A DNA stretch of 64,000 bases from Prorocentrum cordatum (GCA_963575745.1 CAUYUJ010020148.1:512367-576366), one strand, 5' to 3'; positions 1 through 10,418 are shown, counted from the first letter of the stretch. Program-made: numbers and translations. The notes: a model not told the origin generated them from the letters alone.

Positions 1-44
1 CGCAAGAGGGCGCCGCGAGCCGGACCGAGAGTGCTGGCTCTGGC

Positions 45-1242
45 GTGGTGCGGCTGGAGGGCGTCCGGGAGATGGTTGCCAGCGTGATCACGGAAGCTGG
101 CCAGCCTGCTCTCGCGGCGTCCCCGCCCGCGCCGCCCGCGGCCGCCGAGGCGGCCGCCTCGTTCCACGGCCAAGACGAGTGGGCGAACGGCCAGGGTCGT
201 GCCGCGGATTGGACTGGACTTCAGCGTGACCAGACGTCCGATGTTCGCCCAGCAGCCTGGGCTTCGTGGGACGCAGCAGGCGCTGGCAGTAGATGGGCCG
301 ACCAGTCCAATGGCCAGGACTGGAGCGACGACAAGCAGCGCTGGCGCAGCGCCGACTGGAAGAACGACGACGGCAAGCAGCGCTGGCGCTCCAACGATGA
401 GGACAGGTCATGGTGGTCGTCGGGAGGACACACGAGAAGAGACTACAGCGAACCGCCGGCTTGGCCTGTTTGGCAGCACTACCGGACGTGGAAGAAGGCG
501 ATGCAGAGATGGGACCGGTACACGGACGACCTACAAGCGGCACGAGAAGTTCATGAAGCTGTTCACGTGGACGATGCAGACCTCATTCGAGGACCTTTCA
601 GACTGAGAGGGCAAATCCTGGCTAAGTTTCCTGCTCGCCCGCCTCGACAGGATGGCAGGCGAACGAGAGGGCGACGAAGTCGGGCGCATCGGGCGCAGGG
701 CCTTGTTGGAGTGCCAGCGGGAAGCTAAAGAGACGTTGCAGGCCTTCGTCGATCGCCGCGAGAAGCAGTTCCGGGAGGCTGAAGGCGACGACCTATGGAT
801 CTCGGACAAGCTCAAGGGCTTCATGATTGAGGAGGGGGCCTCGTTATCATCGCATGGGATGCAAAACATGAGGACCCTCAGTCGCGACGACCTCGAGTAC
901 AAGAGGGTTTTCTCTGGGCGATTCGGCCGGCAGCTGGACTTCACCGCGTCTGAGCGGCTGCTGCCTGGCCGTAGTGCTGGCAACTGCGCCGTTGGTCCAG
1001 AGGCGACCGGCGGCGGCCCAAATCACTCCTCCTCTTCTTTCCTTCACTCCACACAGGAACGAGGTTGGACCGAGGACGACGGTGCCGGACCTGAGGATGA
1101 CGATGGACAGGCCGACGAGGATCCCGACGACACCGAAGAGATGTCCCAGGACGAGGTCAACGCAGCGCTGCTGGAGATGCCCGAAAGGAACCTCGACGAC
1201 CGTGCGCATCATTTCCCTCGAGAAAGCGAAGATAATTCGTGA
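45..1242 (+). pseudogene. gag-like region of copia-type element
   Basis: The N-terminal part (45 to about 535, frame of position 45) is Gln/Trp/Asp-rich with a short internal repeat of the type DDKQRWRSADW, then a basic segment around HYRTWKKAMQRWDRY. The signal then moves to the next frame (EKFMKLFTWTMQTSFEDLSD), meets a TGA at 604-606, and continues with KSWL..LLARLDRMAGEREG and a charged helix to 1242. This layout resembles gag-like N-termini of dinoflagellate copia elements; I infer that from general character, not a named motif. No CCHC knuckle is visible. The tail (about 1060-1240) is acidic. One frameshift and one stop make it non-functional. Confidence 0.55.
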
Positions 1243-2860
1243 GATGCAGCCTGGGAGGCTAATCTCGTCTCGCATGGTTCGCCGATGGAAACCTCAGGAG
1301 GGGACTTTCGCCGAGGCGACTGCAAAATCTAGGCGGTGCGTCCGCGGCCATCAGGGCCCCGACACCGGTGCCCCAGCAGTCTTCGCGCCGACCCCCCCAG
1401 TCTGCATCCCTGGTGATGTTCGTGCAGGTTTTGATGAACCACGGCATGTACGGGGACATGGCCGACGTGAAGAATGCCTTCTGCCAGTCGAATCCGATGA
1501 AACGAGATGGTGGCCCCATAACGTCGAGCCCTGCCGCGGAGTTCGGGTCGAAGAGGGAGCTCTTATCGGGCTCCCCGTAAATGTGCACGGCCTGGGCGAT
1601 GCCCCCGTTGCGCGGAAAAAGATTGTGATCCAGTTTCTGTCCGACCACGGGCGCGCGAGGTTCCTGGTGGAACCCTGCTGGTGGTTGAAGCACTCCGAAG
1701 AGAACGGTCGCGAGAGCATGATACTACGTGGAGTCGATTACTCCATCATCGCCTCGTCGACTCCCGATGTCAGGCAGCAAGTGCGAGCGATGTTAGAGTC
1801 TAGGTCCCGGTTCGGGAGGTGCCGGGACCTGCGCGCATCGCCAGTGGATTGCACCGGACGTAGGCTTACATGGACTCCCCAGCGCATCGCGGTCGACCAG
1901 GAGAAATACATCCTGGGGGATCTCAGGCCCCTCAGCATAGCTCCCGGGAGGCTCGGTAGGAAGGGCACCCAGTTGGATCCAAAGGAGTTCAAGGCCCTGA
2001 GGCCCCTCATATACAAGCTGAACTGGGTAACTGGGTGGGTCGGGAGACGCGTCCCGAGGCCTCGGGAGTGGCGAGTACCTTTGCATCGAGGTTGAAGCTG
2101 GGGACTTCTTGGGGCGTCTCGCGCGTCAACATGTTAGCGCGTCATCTGAGGAGCACGGCCTCGAGGGGTCTGACAGCGCGGCGCCTCGACCCTAGCAAGA
2201 TGGCTTCCATCGCATTCTCGGACGCGGGAGGCGCGGGGGGTCAGCGCCGGCGGGGTCGACGCAAAGGGGCTCCCAGGGGATCCAACCCGAGGGGCCTGGA
2301 TGGTGCTGGCTACCGGTCAGAGTGCGCTGCAGAATCGCTCGGTGAGAGCGTCGATCCCCGGGTGGAGCTCGTCGAAGCTCAGAGGGAGTGCCCCCTCCAC
2401 CATTTCAGGAGAGGCGCTGGCCCTCGCATCAGCGATGTCAGAAGTCGAGTATTTCTTAGGTGCTGTACAGGGACGCTGTGTTTCAGGATGTAGATTTTCC
2501 AGAGTGTTCGAGAGCTGCAGGCCCATTCGCCACTGTCCCTCGACAGAACTGCAGACTCGGACACCGAGAACGACACATTCATGTGGTTGGTGCCAATATA
2601 ATTTGCGATACGATGGCAAAGGATGGGGCGGCGAGCGCGAAGGGCGGGAGGACGGCCCTGGATTTGGCGAGGGCGCCGCGCTCTAGGATGCCGATCGACC
2701 CCCTCGCAAAGGACGACGTTGCCAAAGTGAACGCCGCCTTGTCTGACTCGATGGCGCCCAGCCGGCTACTGTTAGTGGATGGGGAACGAGAGCTGGTCGG
2801 CAGGCGCGAGAATCCTTCTCAGAAGGCAAGATCGCAGGCTGCATCCCTCAGGGTGTTCGC
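1243..2860 (+). pseudogene. Reverse transcriptase / RNase H of copia-type element
   Basis: RT starts near 1249 with RMVRRWKPQEGTFAEATAKS. It shifts frame to VLMNHGMYGDMADVKNAFCQ (about 1425-1485), which corresponds to the copia D-V-x-x-A-F-x-Q catalytic strand. It shifts again to LPVNVHGLGDAPVARKK and VEPCWW (about 1570-1690), then YILGDLRPLSIAPGR and LRPLIYKLNWV (about 1910-2030). RNase H follows as SRVNMLARHLRSTASRGLT and FSDAGG, then SSKLRGSAPSTISGEALAL (about 2360-2425), and a C-terminal part to about 2850. At least five frameshifts. The second RT catalytic box (normally YVDD-like) is not found, so part of the palm is missing or mutated. Confidence 0.75.
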
Positions 2861-3224
2861 TGGACAGCATTCGTGTCCGAGTCCGGTGCTGCGTCCGACG
2901 GTTCCGGCCAGGTCCAGTGATCTCCCTTGTCCTTCTCCTCTCCTAAGGTGTGCGCGCGCGCTGGCGTACAGTGCGGGAACACAGGGGTGGGTGACAATCG
3001 CCAAGCCCGTGTGCTGATGCGTGTTTTTCAATACGCTTAGGCCAGGTAAACTTGCCAGAAAGGTTGACAAGTGTGAATGCTTGACGCAATTTTGTGAATA
3101 GGTTTAGCTTTTAGTTTCCTAGGCCCAGGCCCAGTGGATTGGGCCCTCTCTGGTACTTGTACGCTATATTGGCTCAAGTCCAAAACCACTTGCTGGTGTT
3201 CCTGCTGCCACACACCCATGACAG
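2861..3224. other. Spacer between copia remnant and satellite
   Basis: No gene or clear repeat. A degenerate spliced-leader-like string ending in TTGGCTCAAG lies at about 3157-3178, just before the first satellite unit. Confidence 0.4.
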
Positions 3225-4035
3225 CGTTCCGTGGCCCCATAGATAGCTCCACCGAAGGCTCCAGTGGCAGGGTCCGCATGCGTCAACGCCACCCAGGACA
3301 GCGCTTCGTGGCCCAATAGGGAGCTCCACCGAAGTCTCCGGTGGCAGGGTCCGCGCGTCAACGCCACCCATGTAGGCACACCCCTCACACGGTTCGTGGC
3401 CCCACAGGGAGCTCCACCGAAGGTCTCAGTGGTAGGGCCCGCATGCGTCACCGCCACCCATGACAGCGTTTCGTGGCCCCATAGGGAGCTCCACCGGAGG
3501 CCCCAGCGGCACCGTTCGCATGCGTTTCCCTCACCCATGACAACGTTTCGTGGCCCCATAGGGAGCTCCACCGAAGGCTCCAGTGGCAGGGTCCGCATGC
3601 GTCATCGCCACCCAGGGCAGCGTTGCGTGGCCCCACAGGGAGCTAGCTCCACCGAAGGCCCCAATGTCAGGGTCCGCGTGCATATCCCCTGCCAAGCACA
3701 GCTTTTCGTGGCCCCATAGGGAGCTCCACCGAAGGCTCCGGTGGCACCATTCGCATGAGTCTCCCCCGCCCAGGACTTTGTCTCGTGGCCCCACTGGGAG
3801 CTCCACCGAAGGACCCAGTGGCGCCGTTCGCATGCGTTTCCCCCGCTTCGTGGCCCCATAGGGAGCTCCACCGAAGGCCGCAGTGGCGCAGTTCGCTTGC
3901 GTCTCCCCCACCCATGACAGCGTTTCGTGGCCCCACGAGGAGCTCCAACGAAGGTCCCAATTGCGCAGTTCGCATGCGTCTTCCCCACCCAGGACAACGT
4001 TTCGTGGCCCCATAGGGAGCTCCACCGAAAACGAT
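3225..4035 (+). repeat. 77-bp satellite, about 10 units
   Basis: The phrase GTGGCCCCATAGGGAGCTCC followed by ACCGAAGGC recurs at about 3232, 3309, 3396, 3473, 3550, 3629, 3709, 3788, 3850, 3926 and 4005. Spacing is mostly 77-80 bp, with one 87-bp and one 62-bp unit. Because 77 is not a multiple of three and the unit has few stops, long open frames appear on both strands; I treat these as artefacts. A related array lies at 33490-34235. Confidence 0.9.
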
Positions 4036-4396
4036 ACCCACAAAGTGGCACTCGCAGTGGCATATGGTTGGGTCCTTCGTCAGGCTGATTTGACGCTCCC
4101 GAGGCCCCCAGAGGCCGAACACGGCCAAAAACCGTCCGTCCTAATTTTTTGGTTTGGAGCTTCGGATCTCCAGGAAGGCTCCCGCCCTCTGAGAGGCCCC
4201 TTCCTTCCATGAGTACCCCATCGCCTTCGCGGGCGGCTGCCCCTCCCCCCCTCGCGCCACCCCGTGGGCGCGCACCGCTCAGTCGATCCGCCCTCCTGAT
4301 GTGTCGCCGACTCACCCAAACCCTCGACGTCGCGATTTTTTCACAACGTGGACACCCCCCAACCCCCTCGACTTGTGACAAAAACACGACGGCTGG
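4036..4396. other. Satellite tail and dispersed-repeat fragments
   Basis: Begins with the conserved satellite exit block (GGCATATGGTTGGGTCCTTCG at about 4059). It then holds a fragment of a dispersed family ending in CCCCCAGAGGCCGAACACGG (about 4105) and a GACGTCG..TTTTTTC..AACGTGGAC block (4327-4353) that recurs at 8107-8136. No gene seen. Confidence 0.5.
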
Positions 4397-5885
4397 TTTT
4401 TCCCGGAAAGGGCGCGGGCCCAGGGTTCTCTTTTAGTAGGTTAACCCCCCGGCCCCCCTGCGACTTGGGCCGGCGAAATTATTCTGCGATAAATTACGTG
4501 CGGGAAGAGGGCCGGCGAAATTATTTTTGAGGTTGTCTCGAGCGAAACGCTTGTTTTTCAGAATTTGTTGAGGATGTCTCGAGCGAGACGCTGGTTTTGC
4601 AGAGTTGGGGATGTCTCGAGCGAAACGCTTGGTTTCAGAATTTGTTGAGGATGTCTCGAGCGACACGCTGGTTTTGCAGAGCCGACCGCGACACGGAAAA
4701 GCGCCCCTCGCGCAGGAATTCCAAGGATGTCTCGCGCGTGCCGCGTCCCGCGCGCGGGTATTTGGATTTCTTGGGATTTTGACAGGATGTCTCGAGCGAA
4801 ACGCTTGTTTTTCATAATTTGTTGAGGATGTCTCGAGCGAAACGCTGGTTTTGCAAAATTGGAGGATGTCTCGAGCGGTGGCCTTGTGGGGGGCCAGAAT
4901 TCAAAGGATGTCTCAGGCGAAATGCTTGTTTTCACGTCCCGCTCGCAGGAATTCCGAGGATGTCTCGCGCGTGCAGCGTCCCGCGCGTAGGAATTCAGAT
5001 GATTTTGACAGGATGTCTCTAGCGAAACGCTTGCCCCCAGCACGTTCCGTAGCGCGTCCCCTCGGCACGTCCCGCAGTGCGTCTTCGTGGCACGTCCCCT
5101 GGCACGTCGCCTGGCGCGTCCCGTGGGACGTTCCGCGGCGCGTCCTCCTGGCATGTCCCCTTGTCCATTAGCTCTGGGGCAGCTACTATGTGCTGAGGCA
5201 GCTCGAGCTTGAGATCCAGATCAGTTCGGTCAGGACTCGGGTGCAAAGGAGGACTCGACCCACAACGCTATAAAGCACAATCGCGGCATGGCACGTCGCA
5301 GTTCAGCACGGCGCAGCACAGCACAGGCCTCGGCACGGTACATCAAGATCGATACATTCAGCACTGCAACCTGGCACGTTCCGTGGCGCGTCCTGTGGTG
5401 AGTCCCTCTGGCACGTCGCGCGGCGCGTCTCCTGGCACGTCCATTGGCACGTCCATTGGCACTTTCCGTAGCGCGTCCCCTCGGCACTGGCACGTCCCGC
5501 GGTGCGTCTTCGTGGCACGTCCCTTGGCACGTCGCCTGGCGCGTCCATTGGGACGTTCCGCGGTGCGTCCTCCTGGCATGTTCCCCTGTCAATTAGCTCT
5601 GGGGCAGCTACTATGTGCTGAGGCAGCTCGAGCTTGAGATCCAGATCAGTTCGGTCAGGACTCGGGTGCAAAGGAGGACTCGATCCACAACGCTATAAAG
5701 CACATTCGCGGCATGGCACATCGCAGTTCAGCATCAGCACGGCGCAGCACAGCACAGCCCTCGGCACGGTACATCAAAATCGATACATTCAGCATTGCAT
5801 TTGCCCGCCGCCCAATCAGGTGTCTTTGAAACGTTGCCATGCTTTACATTTCTACATTCCTTTCCGGGTTCGTGGGTCGATCATG
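4397..5885 (+). repeat. Composite repeat, copy 1
   Basis: Blocks in order: leader TTTTTCCCGGAAAGGG with GGCCCAGGGTTCTCTTTTAG; two GAGGGCCGGCGAA-type blocks; degenerate minisatellite built on GAGGATGTCTCGAGCGAAAC (about 4530-5040); GGCACGTCCC decamer arrays (about 5040-5165 and 5375-5580); a roughly 225-bp unit present twice (about 5148-5372 and 5573-5797), each carrying CTATAAAGC (5268, 5693); and a terminal block ending GTGGGTCGATCATG. Same block order as at 14334 and 18711. Short open frames here are repeat translations. Confidence 0.85.
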
Positions 5886-6125
5886 TTCCTAATGTTCGGT
5901 CTCAGGTGGCCCTTACCATGGTTCGGGGCCGCCGAACAACGACTTGGGACGAGAACCGGTCCCAGGGAAGGGGTCGAGACCCATGGTGGTCGACGTCATG
6001 AAAAAAATATCCCGGCAAAGCAACCTAACAGCGATGTGTAGGAGCATATCTGGAAGCATTCCCCTTAAGATTCAGATGAGAATCCTGTTGTAGAATTCTG
6101 CTGTTCTCGCAGTCGTAGTCGCATT
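5886..6125. other. Spacer with dispersed-repeat fragment
   Basis: Holds GGTCCCAGGGAAGGGGTCGA and TCGACGTCATGA (5958-6001), shared with the family at 8745-8930. No gene seen. Confidence 0.45.
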
Positions 6126-7612
6126 CGCGATGGCAGTCGCAGTGGCAACGGCAGTCGCAGTCACAGCCTCAGCCTCAGCCTGCCTCAGCCTCAGCCTCAG
6201 CCTGCCTCAGCCTCAGCCTGCCTCAGCCTCAGCCTCAGCCTGCTTCAGCCTCAGCCTCAGTCTGCCTTCAGCCTCGGCCTCAGCCTCAGCCTGCCTCAGC
6301 CTCAGCCTGCATCAGCCTCAGCCTCAGCCTCAGCCTGCCTCAGCATCAGCCTGCCTCAGCCTCAGCCTCAGCCTGCCTCTGCCTCAGCCTCAGCCTGCTT
6401 CAGCCTCAGCCTCAGTCTGCCTTCGGCCTCGGCCTCAGCCTCAGCCTGCCTCAGCCTCAGCCTGCATCAGCCTCAGCCTCAGCCTGCCTCAGCCAGCCTG
6501 CCTCAGCCTCAGCCTCAGCCTCAGCCTGCCTCAGCCTCAGCCTCAGCCTGCTCAGCCTCAGCCTCAGCCTCAGTCAGCCTGCAGCCTCGGCCTCGGCCTC
6601 AGCCTGCCTCAGCCTCAGCCTGCCTCAGCCTCAGCCTCAGCCTGCCTCAGCCTCAGCCTGCCTCAGCCTCAGCCTGCCTCAGCCTCAGCCTCAGCCTGCA
6701 TCAGCCTCTCAGCCTCGGCCTCAGCCTCAGCCTCAGCCTGCCTCTGCCTCAGCCTCCTCAGCCTCAGCTTCAGCCTCAGCCTCAGCCTCAGCCTCAGCCT
6801 GCCTCAGCCTCAGCCTGCAGCCTCAGCCTCAGCCTGCCTCAGCATCAGCCTGCCTCAGCCTCAGCCTCAGCCTGCCTCAGCCTCAGCCTCAGCCTGCTTC
6901 AGCCTCAGCCTCAGTCTGCCTTCAGCCTCGGCCTCAGCCTCAGCCTGCCTCAGCCTCAGCCTGCATCAGCCTCAGCCTCAGCCTCAGCCTGCCTCAGCAT
7001 CAGCCTGCCTCAGCCTCAGCCTCAGCCTGCCTCAGCCTCAGCCTCAGCCTGCTCAGCCTCAGCCTCAGTCTGCCTTCAGCCTCGGCCTCAGCCTCAGCCT
7101 GCCTCAGCCTCAGCCTGCATCAGCCTCAGCCTCAGCCTCAGCCTGCCTCAGCATCAGCTGCCTCAGCCTCAGCCTCAGCCTGCCTCAGCCTCAGCCTCAG
7201 CCTGCTTCAGCCTCAGCCTCAGTCTGCCTTCAGCCTCGGCCTCAGCCTCAGCCTGCCTCAGCCTCAGCCTGCATCAGCCTCAGCCTCAGCCTCAGCCTGC
7301 CTCAGCATCAGCCTGCCTCAGCCTCAGCCTCAGCCTGCCTCAGCCTCAGCCTCAGCCTGCTTCAGCCTCAGCCTCAGTCTGCCTTCAGCCTCGGCCTCAG
7401 CCTCAGCGTGCCTCAGCCTCAGCCTGCATCAGCCTCAGCCTCAGCCTCAGCCTGCCTCAGCATCAGCCTGCCTCAGCCTCAGCCTCAGCCTGCCTCAGCC
7501 TCAGCCTCAGCCTGCTTCAGCCTCAGCCTCAGTCTGCCTTCAGCCTCGGCCTCAGCCTCAGCCTGCCTCAGCCTCAGCCTGCCTCAGCCTCAGCATCAGC
7601 CTGCCTCAGCAT
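6126..7612 (+). repeat. CAGCCT hexanucleotide array with ~155-bp higher-order unit
   Basis: Nearly pure CAGCCT with regular variants (CAGCAT, CTGCTT, CAGTCTGCCTT, CGGCCT). The marker TCTGCCTTC(A/G)GCCT recurs at about 6261, 6416, 6915, 7069, 7223, 7378 and 7533, so blocks of about 155 bp have been copied as units. A 613-codon open frame from 6130 encodes only Ser/Leu/Gln/Pro/Ala strings and I do not call it a gene. Confidence 0.9.
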
Positions 7613-7962
7613 TCAAAATGTGGCCCGGGAATGGAGTTCTGGGAACTCGAAGAACACGAAGTGGCCTACAGTTGGCTCCGGGCATTCAAAATCATGCCCA
7701 GGAATGGAGTTCTGGGAACTCGAAGACCACGAAGTGGCCTACAGTTGGCTCCGGGCATTCAAAATCATGCCCAGGAATGGAGTTCTCGGAACTCGAAGAC
7801 CACGAAGTGGCCTACAGTTGGCTCCGGGCATTCAAAATGTGGCCCAGGCATGGAGTTCTGGGAACTCGAAGACCACGAAGTTGCCTACAGTTGGCTCCGG
7901 GCATTCAGAATGTGGCCCGGGAATGGAGTTCTGGGACCTCGAAGACCACGAAGTGTGTAATT
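7613..7962 (+). repeat. 73-bp satellite, about 4.8 units
   Basis: ATGGAGTTCT recurs at 7631, 7704, 7777, 7850 and 7923, an exact 73-bp step. Units are very similar, so expansion is recent. All three + frames are open through the array. Confidence 0.92.
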
Positions 7963-8581
7963 GTTGGCTGAAAAAAATCCCCGGTACCCCCCCGGATTGC
8001 GCCCAGACCCCCTTGGGGCGTCATGATGCTCTCTTTTGACCCTACTAGAAACCTATCAGTCTTCGCTGTTCGGTAACATGACGTCGGGGGTCTGGGCACC
8101 CAAACCCACGACGTCGAGATTTTTTACAGCGTGGACCCCTTGAGTTCTCGACCCCATCTTTCTGGACCAGTTCTTCATCCCTCGTCGTCGTTCGACGATC
8201 CTGGGGCCCAGCAAGGGTTCCCTGAAGGAGACAATGTCCAGAAACCTCGCAGTTCGATGTTTTCACGACTCGAAGGGGTCTGGCAACTCGTCCCGATGTC
8301 CCGAACTCGATGCGAAGGAGGGATATCCTTGAGGCCTCGCGCGGCGTGCAATAGTCGTATAATCTAGTCCACACGTCCGCCACGCCAGATATGGGACGAC
8401 GTTTGCACGGAAAAGTTCCGACGTAAATCCGAGGCAAACCCGACGCGAATCCGACGTGAATCCGATGCGACTCCGACGTGGGTCCGACGTAATCTGGGCC
8501 TCACGTTGCCGCGTGTGGCCTCCAGGATTTTCGCCATAGTGAACGGTGCTGACTGATCTGCCGAGGGGCCGCTGGCCCAGG
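7963..8581. other. Dispersed-repeat region with an 11-bp array
   Basis: 8107-8136 repeats the GACGTCGAGATTTTTT..AGCGTGGAC block of 4327. 8145-8260 is a + copy of the CTCGACCC..CCAG-TTCTTCATCC..GGGGCCC family. 8417-8493 is seven 11-bp units of the type TCCGACGTGAA. No gene seen. Confidence 0.55.
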
Positions 8582-8698
8582 GGTACCCTCCGGCGCGGCG
8601 CCCGGCGCTGGGCAGTCTCGGCGCGGTCTTCGGCGGTCACCCTGTCAACCTGGCCGAGTGCGGGCTCTCGGAGCGGCTGGGCGGGGCCTTCGCGCTGA
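8582..8698 (+). CDS. Exon-like island, function unknown
   Basis: A G/C-third-position stretch reads as a small exon containing PALGSLGAVFGGHPVNLAEC and LSERLGGAFAL. It follows CTGGCCCAG, a plausible acceptor, and runs to a possible GT at about 8699. No family recognised. It could belong upstream of the LamG exons at 10.4-12.0 kb, but nothing in the sequence proves that. It may also be random open frame in GC-rich DNA. Confidence 0.3.
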   Translation, partial: GTLRRGARRWAVSARSSAVTLSTWPSAGSRSGWAGPSR

Positions 8699-8744
8699 TG
8701 TGTATCGTGAGGATCGGGTCAGACTTGAAGTCGGGAGGGGAAAT

Positions 8745-8930
8745 CAGACCCAGACCTCCTCGAGTCATGAAACGATGATGGCGGGAGGTTTTTCTGTATT
8801 TTCGGCTTCGTGGGGCCCTCATCGGGCCTCGGGACAGTCAACAAAAACGCATCAGGATGAAAAACTGGTCCCGGGGAATGGGTCGAGACTGATGGGAGTC
8901 GACGTCATGAACAAATCATGACGTCGGTGG
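8745..8930 (-). repeat. Dispersed repeat (GGTCCCGGGGAATGGGTCGA family), minus copy
   Basis: Reading on the minus strand: TCGACCCATTCCCCGGGACC, TTTTTCATCCTGATGCG, a GGCCC-rich block and AAAAACCTCCCGCC. Related + copies: 8145-8260, 14205-14335, 24340-24465, and weaker ones at 13430-13520, 44940-45110 and 45570-45790. Confidence 0.65.
8901..8925. repeat. Perfect palindrome, 10-bp arms
   Basis: GACGTCATGA and TCATGACGTC flank a 5-base loop ACAAA, at one end of the dispersed repeat above. Confidence 0.85.
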
Positions 8931-8938
8931 TCTAGGGA

Positions 8939-8983
8939 GGAGGAGGAGGAGGAGGAGGAGGAGGAGGAGGAGGAGGAGGAGGA
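8939..8983 (+). repeat. (GGA)n microsatellite
   Basis: Uninterrupted trinucleotide tract. Confidence 0.95.
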
Positions 8984-9282
8984 TGTACGGATACCAGTCC
9001 CCCCTTTCTCGCTTTCCTCTGTTTGGGCCTCCTGGGAGGCCCTCGTCACCACTGCACGGCATGACCAGCCTCGCAGTTCTTATCAGAACGCACCCCGGGA
9101 CCCAGGAGAGGTTCGGGGAGGAGCACTACCAGTATCTTCTGGTTCCCCCACCAGTGACAGCCGTGGGGAGCCCGTCCGCGTGTTGCGCCTTCGTGATTGT
9201 CCGAGGGCATGGTGGCAGGTCGATGGGGCTCTCACGGCCCCACGGCGGCGTTGATAGATAGTATTGTTGCTCCCCCAGGAAG
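8984..9282. other. Unassigned spacer
   Basis: Mixed-composition DNA between two GGA tracts. No convincing exon or repeat. Confidence 0.3.
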
Positions 9283-9391
9283 GGAGGAGGAGGAGGAGGA
9301 GGAGGAGGAGGAGGAGGAGGAGGAGGAGGAGGAGGAGGAGGAAGAGGAGTAGGAGGAGGAGGAGGAGGAGGAGGAGGAGGAGGAGGAGGAG
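9283..9391 (+). repeat. (GGA)n microsatellite with one AGTA break
   Basis: Trinucleotide tract. The open frames across it are poly-Arg, poly-Ser, poly-Leu or poly-Pro artefacts. Confidence 0.95.
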
Positions 9392-9857
9392 GGGGATTTC
9401 TCGGAGGAGGGCCAGTCGAGACGACGACGGCCCCTTGCGACGCCGCTGTCTCCTCTGGGCCTCCTCTGAGTTTCGGCGGCGCGCACCACAAGGGGGTGGC
9501 TCGAGGGGGCGGCTGTCCAAGAAGGCGGGGGGGCCTATTCGAAGGCAGGGGCAAGGCTTCTTAGAAGCTGGCAGGTCTTCTAAGAAGCTCCCGTCTTCTT
9601 AGAACCCCCCCTCTTCTCAGAAGGCGCCCCCCCCACCGCTCTCCCCACGCGCAACCCCCTTGTGCGCGCCGTCAGGTCCATTCGGGTGGTTCTGAGGGGG
9701 CATCGGGGGTCCTGGGGGTCCATGGGTGTCTGGCTGTGAAGGGGCTCAGCGGGCAGATCCACGCACTGGTTGTCGTTTTCCATCTCCGCCGACCTAGGGA
9801 CACGCTGGGATCGGGGACTTCGGCAAAGCGTTGGGCGTAGAGCGTGATACCCCATCA
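9392..9857. other. Spacer with AGAAGC short repeats
   Basis: 9545-9630 holds inverted and direct copies of CTTCTTAGAAG and TTCTCAGAAGGC, a family seen again at 12875-13035, 18118-18250 and 21536-21650. The rest shows nothing I can name. Confidence 0.4.
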
Positions 9858-10289
9858 GGGCCGAAACCAGCTGCACGCAGCAGATTTCGTGCTCCCCCCT
9901 CCCCCCCACGCGGAGGCCTCCCGCATGGGGTCCGAGTAGATGGTGTCGGAGGATCGCGCCGCGTCGTCGATGCGTCGACGGCGTCGCCGATGCGGCGGGA
10001 TCCTCCGACCCCACTTGCTCGGACCCCATGTTCGGAAGCTGGGCGAGGGCTGGCAAATCTGTGGCTGCTAGAACAGTCTTCCCGGAAGAAACAACAACTT
10101 CCCAGAATAAGCTCAGCGCACTAAGCAGTAAGCAGGCTGCTTCCCAGAAGAAAACAAACAATTTCCCGGAGCTCCGTTTTAGCAGCCACGGGTTTGCCAG
10201 CCTTCGCCCGGCTTCTGACATGTGGGTGGCCTACAGGTGGGGTGGGAGGTGGGGGTACGATCTCTGCTGCGTGCAGCCGGTTTCGGCCC
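9858..10289. mobile_element. Large foldback (MITE-like) element with long inverted arms
   Basis: Left-arm blocks GGGCCGAAACCAGCTGCACG and GGGCGAGGGCTGGCAAAT (about 10037) match, in reverse order and complement, TTTGCCAGCCTTCGCCCGG (about 10190) and CTGCGTGCAGCCGGTTTCGG (10269-10288). The left arm is interrupted by the 99-bp element at 9928-10026; the right arm keeps the uninterrupted version. No transposase. No flanking target duplication is evident. Confidence 0.75.
9928..10026. mobile_element. 99-bp nested foldback element with CATG target duplication
   Basis: Starts GGGTCCGAGTAGATGG and ends with an imperfect reverse complement (..CTTGCTCGGACCC), so almost the whole element is one imperfect hairpin. 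CATG stands directly before (9924-9927) and after (10027-10030). The partner arm of the host foldback has a single CATG at the equivalent place, giving a preserved empty site. A related foldback lies at 47404-47565 and a half copy at 36655-36705. Confidence 0.75.
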
Positions 10290-10418
10290 CGACGCCGGGC
10301 GCTCCCCTCGACACATGGTCGCGCCTGGCGCCAGGGGGCGCTGGGAAGACCAGCTGCGTGAAGCTGGCTCCCAGCCCCCTCCCTTTTTGATGTGCCCTCC
10401 GTTCGTCCGCCCCGCGAG

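Larger units (their letters stand above)
1..2860 (+). mobile_element. Decayed Ty1/copia-type retrotransposon (internal part)
   Basis: A gag-like region is followed directly by reverse transcriptase and RNase H segments in copia order. The coding signal moves between all three + frames and crosses at least one in-frame stop, so the copy is dead. No protease (DTG/DSG) or integrase (HHCC, DDE) segment can be placed between gag and RT, which implies an internal deletion or a non-autonomous layout. The 5' end lies outside the window. No long terminal repeat is recognisable at the 3' side before about 3.1 kb. Assignment rests on RT and RNase H motifs. Confidence 0.75.

Noticed and set aside
3164-4387. 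Minus-strand frames of 144-261 codons
   Set aside because: 77-bp satellite with few stops; no conserved residues beyond the repeat.
6130-7971. 613-codon + frame
   Set aside because: Translation of CAGCCT hexamers and then a 73-bp satellite; no start context or domain.
6126-8000. CRISPR array
   Set aside because: Repeats are contiguous without unique spacers; eukaryotic context.
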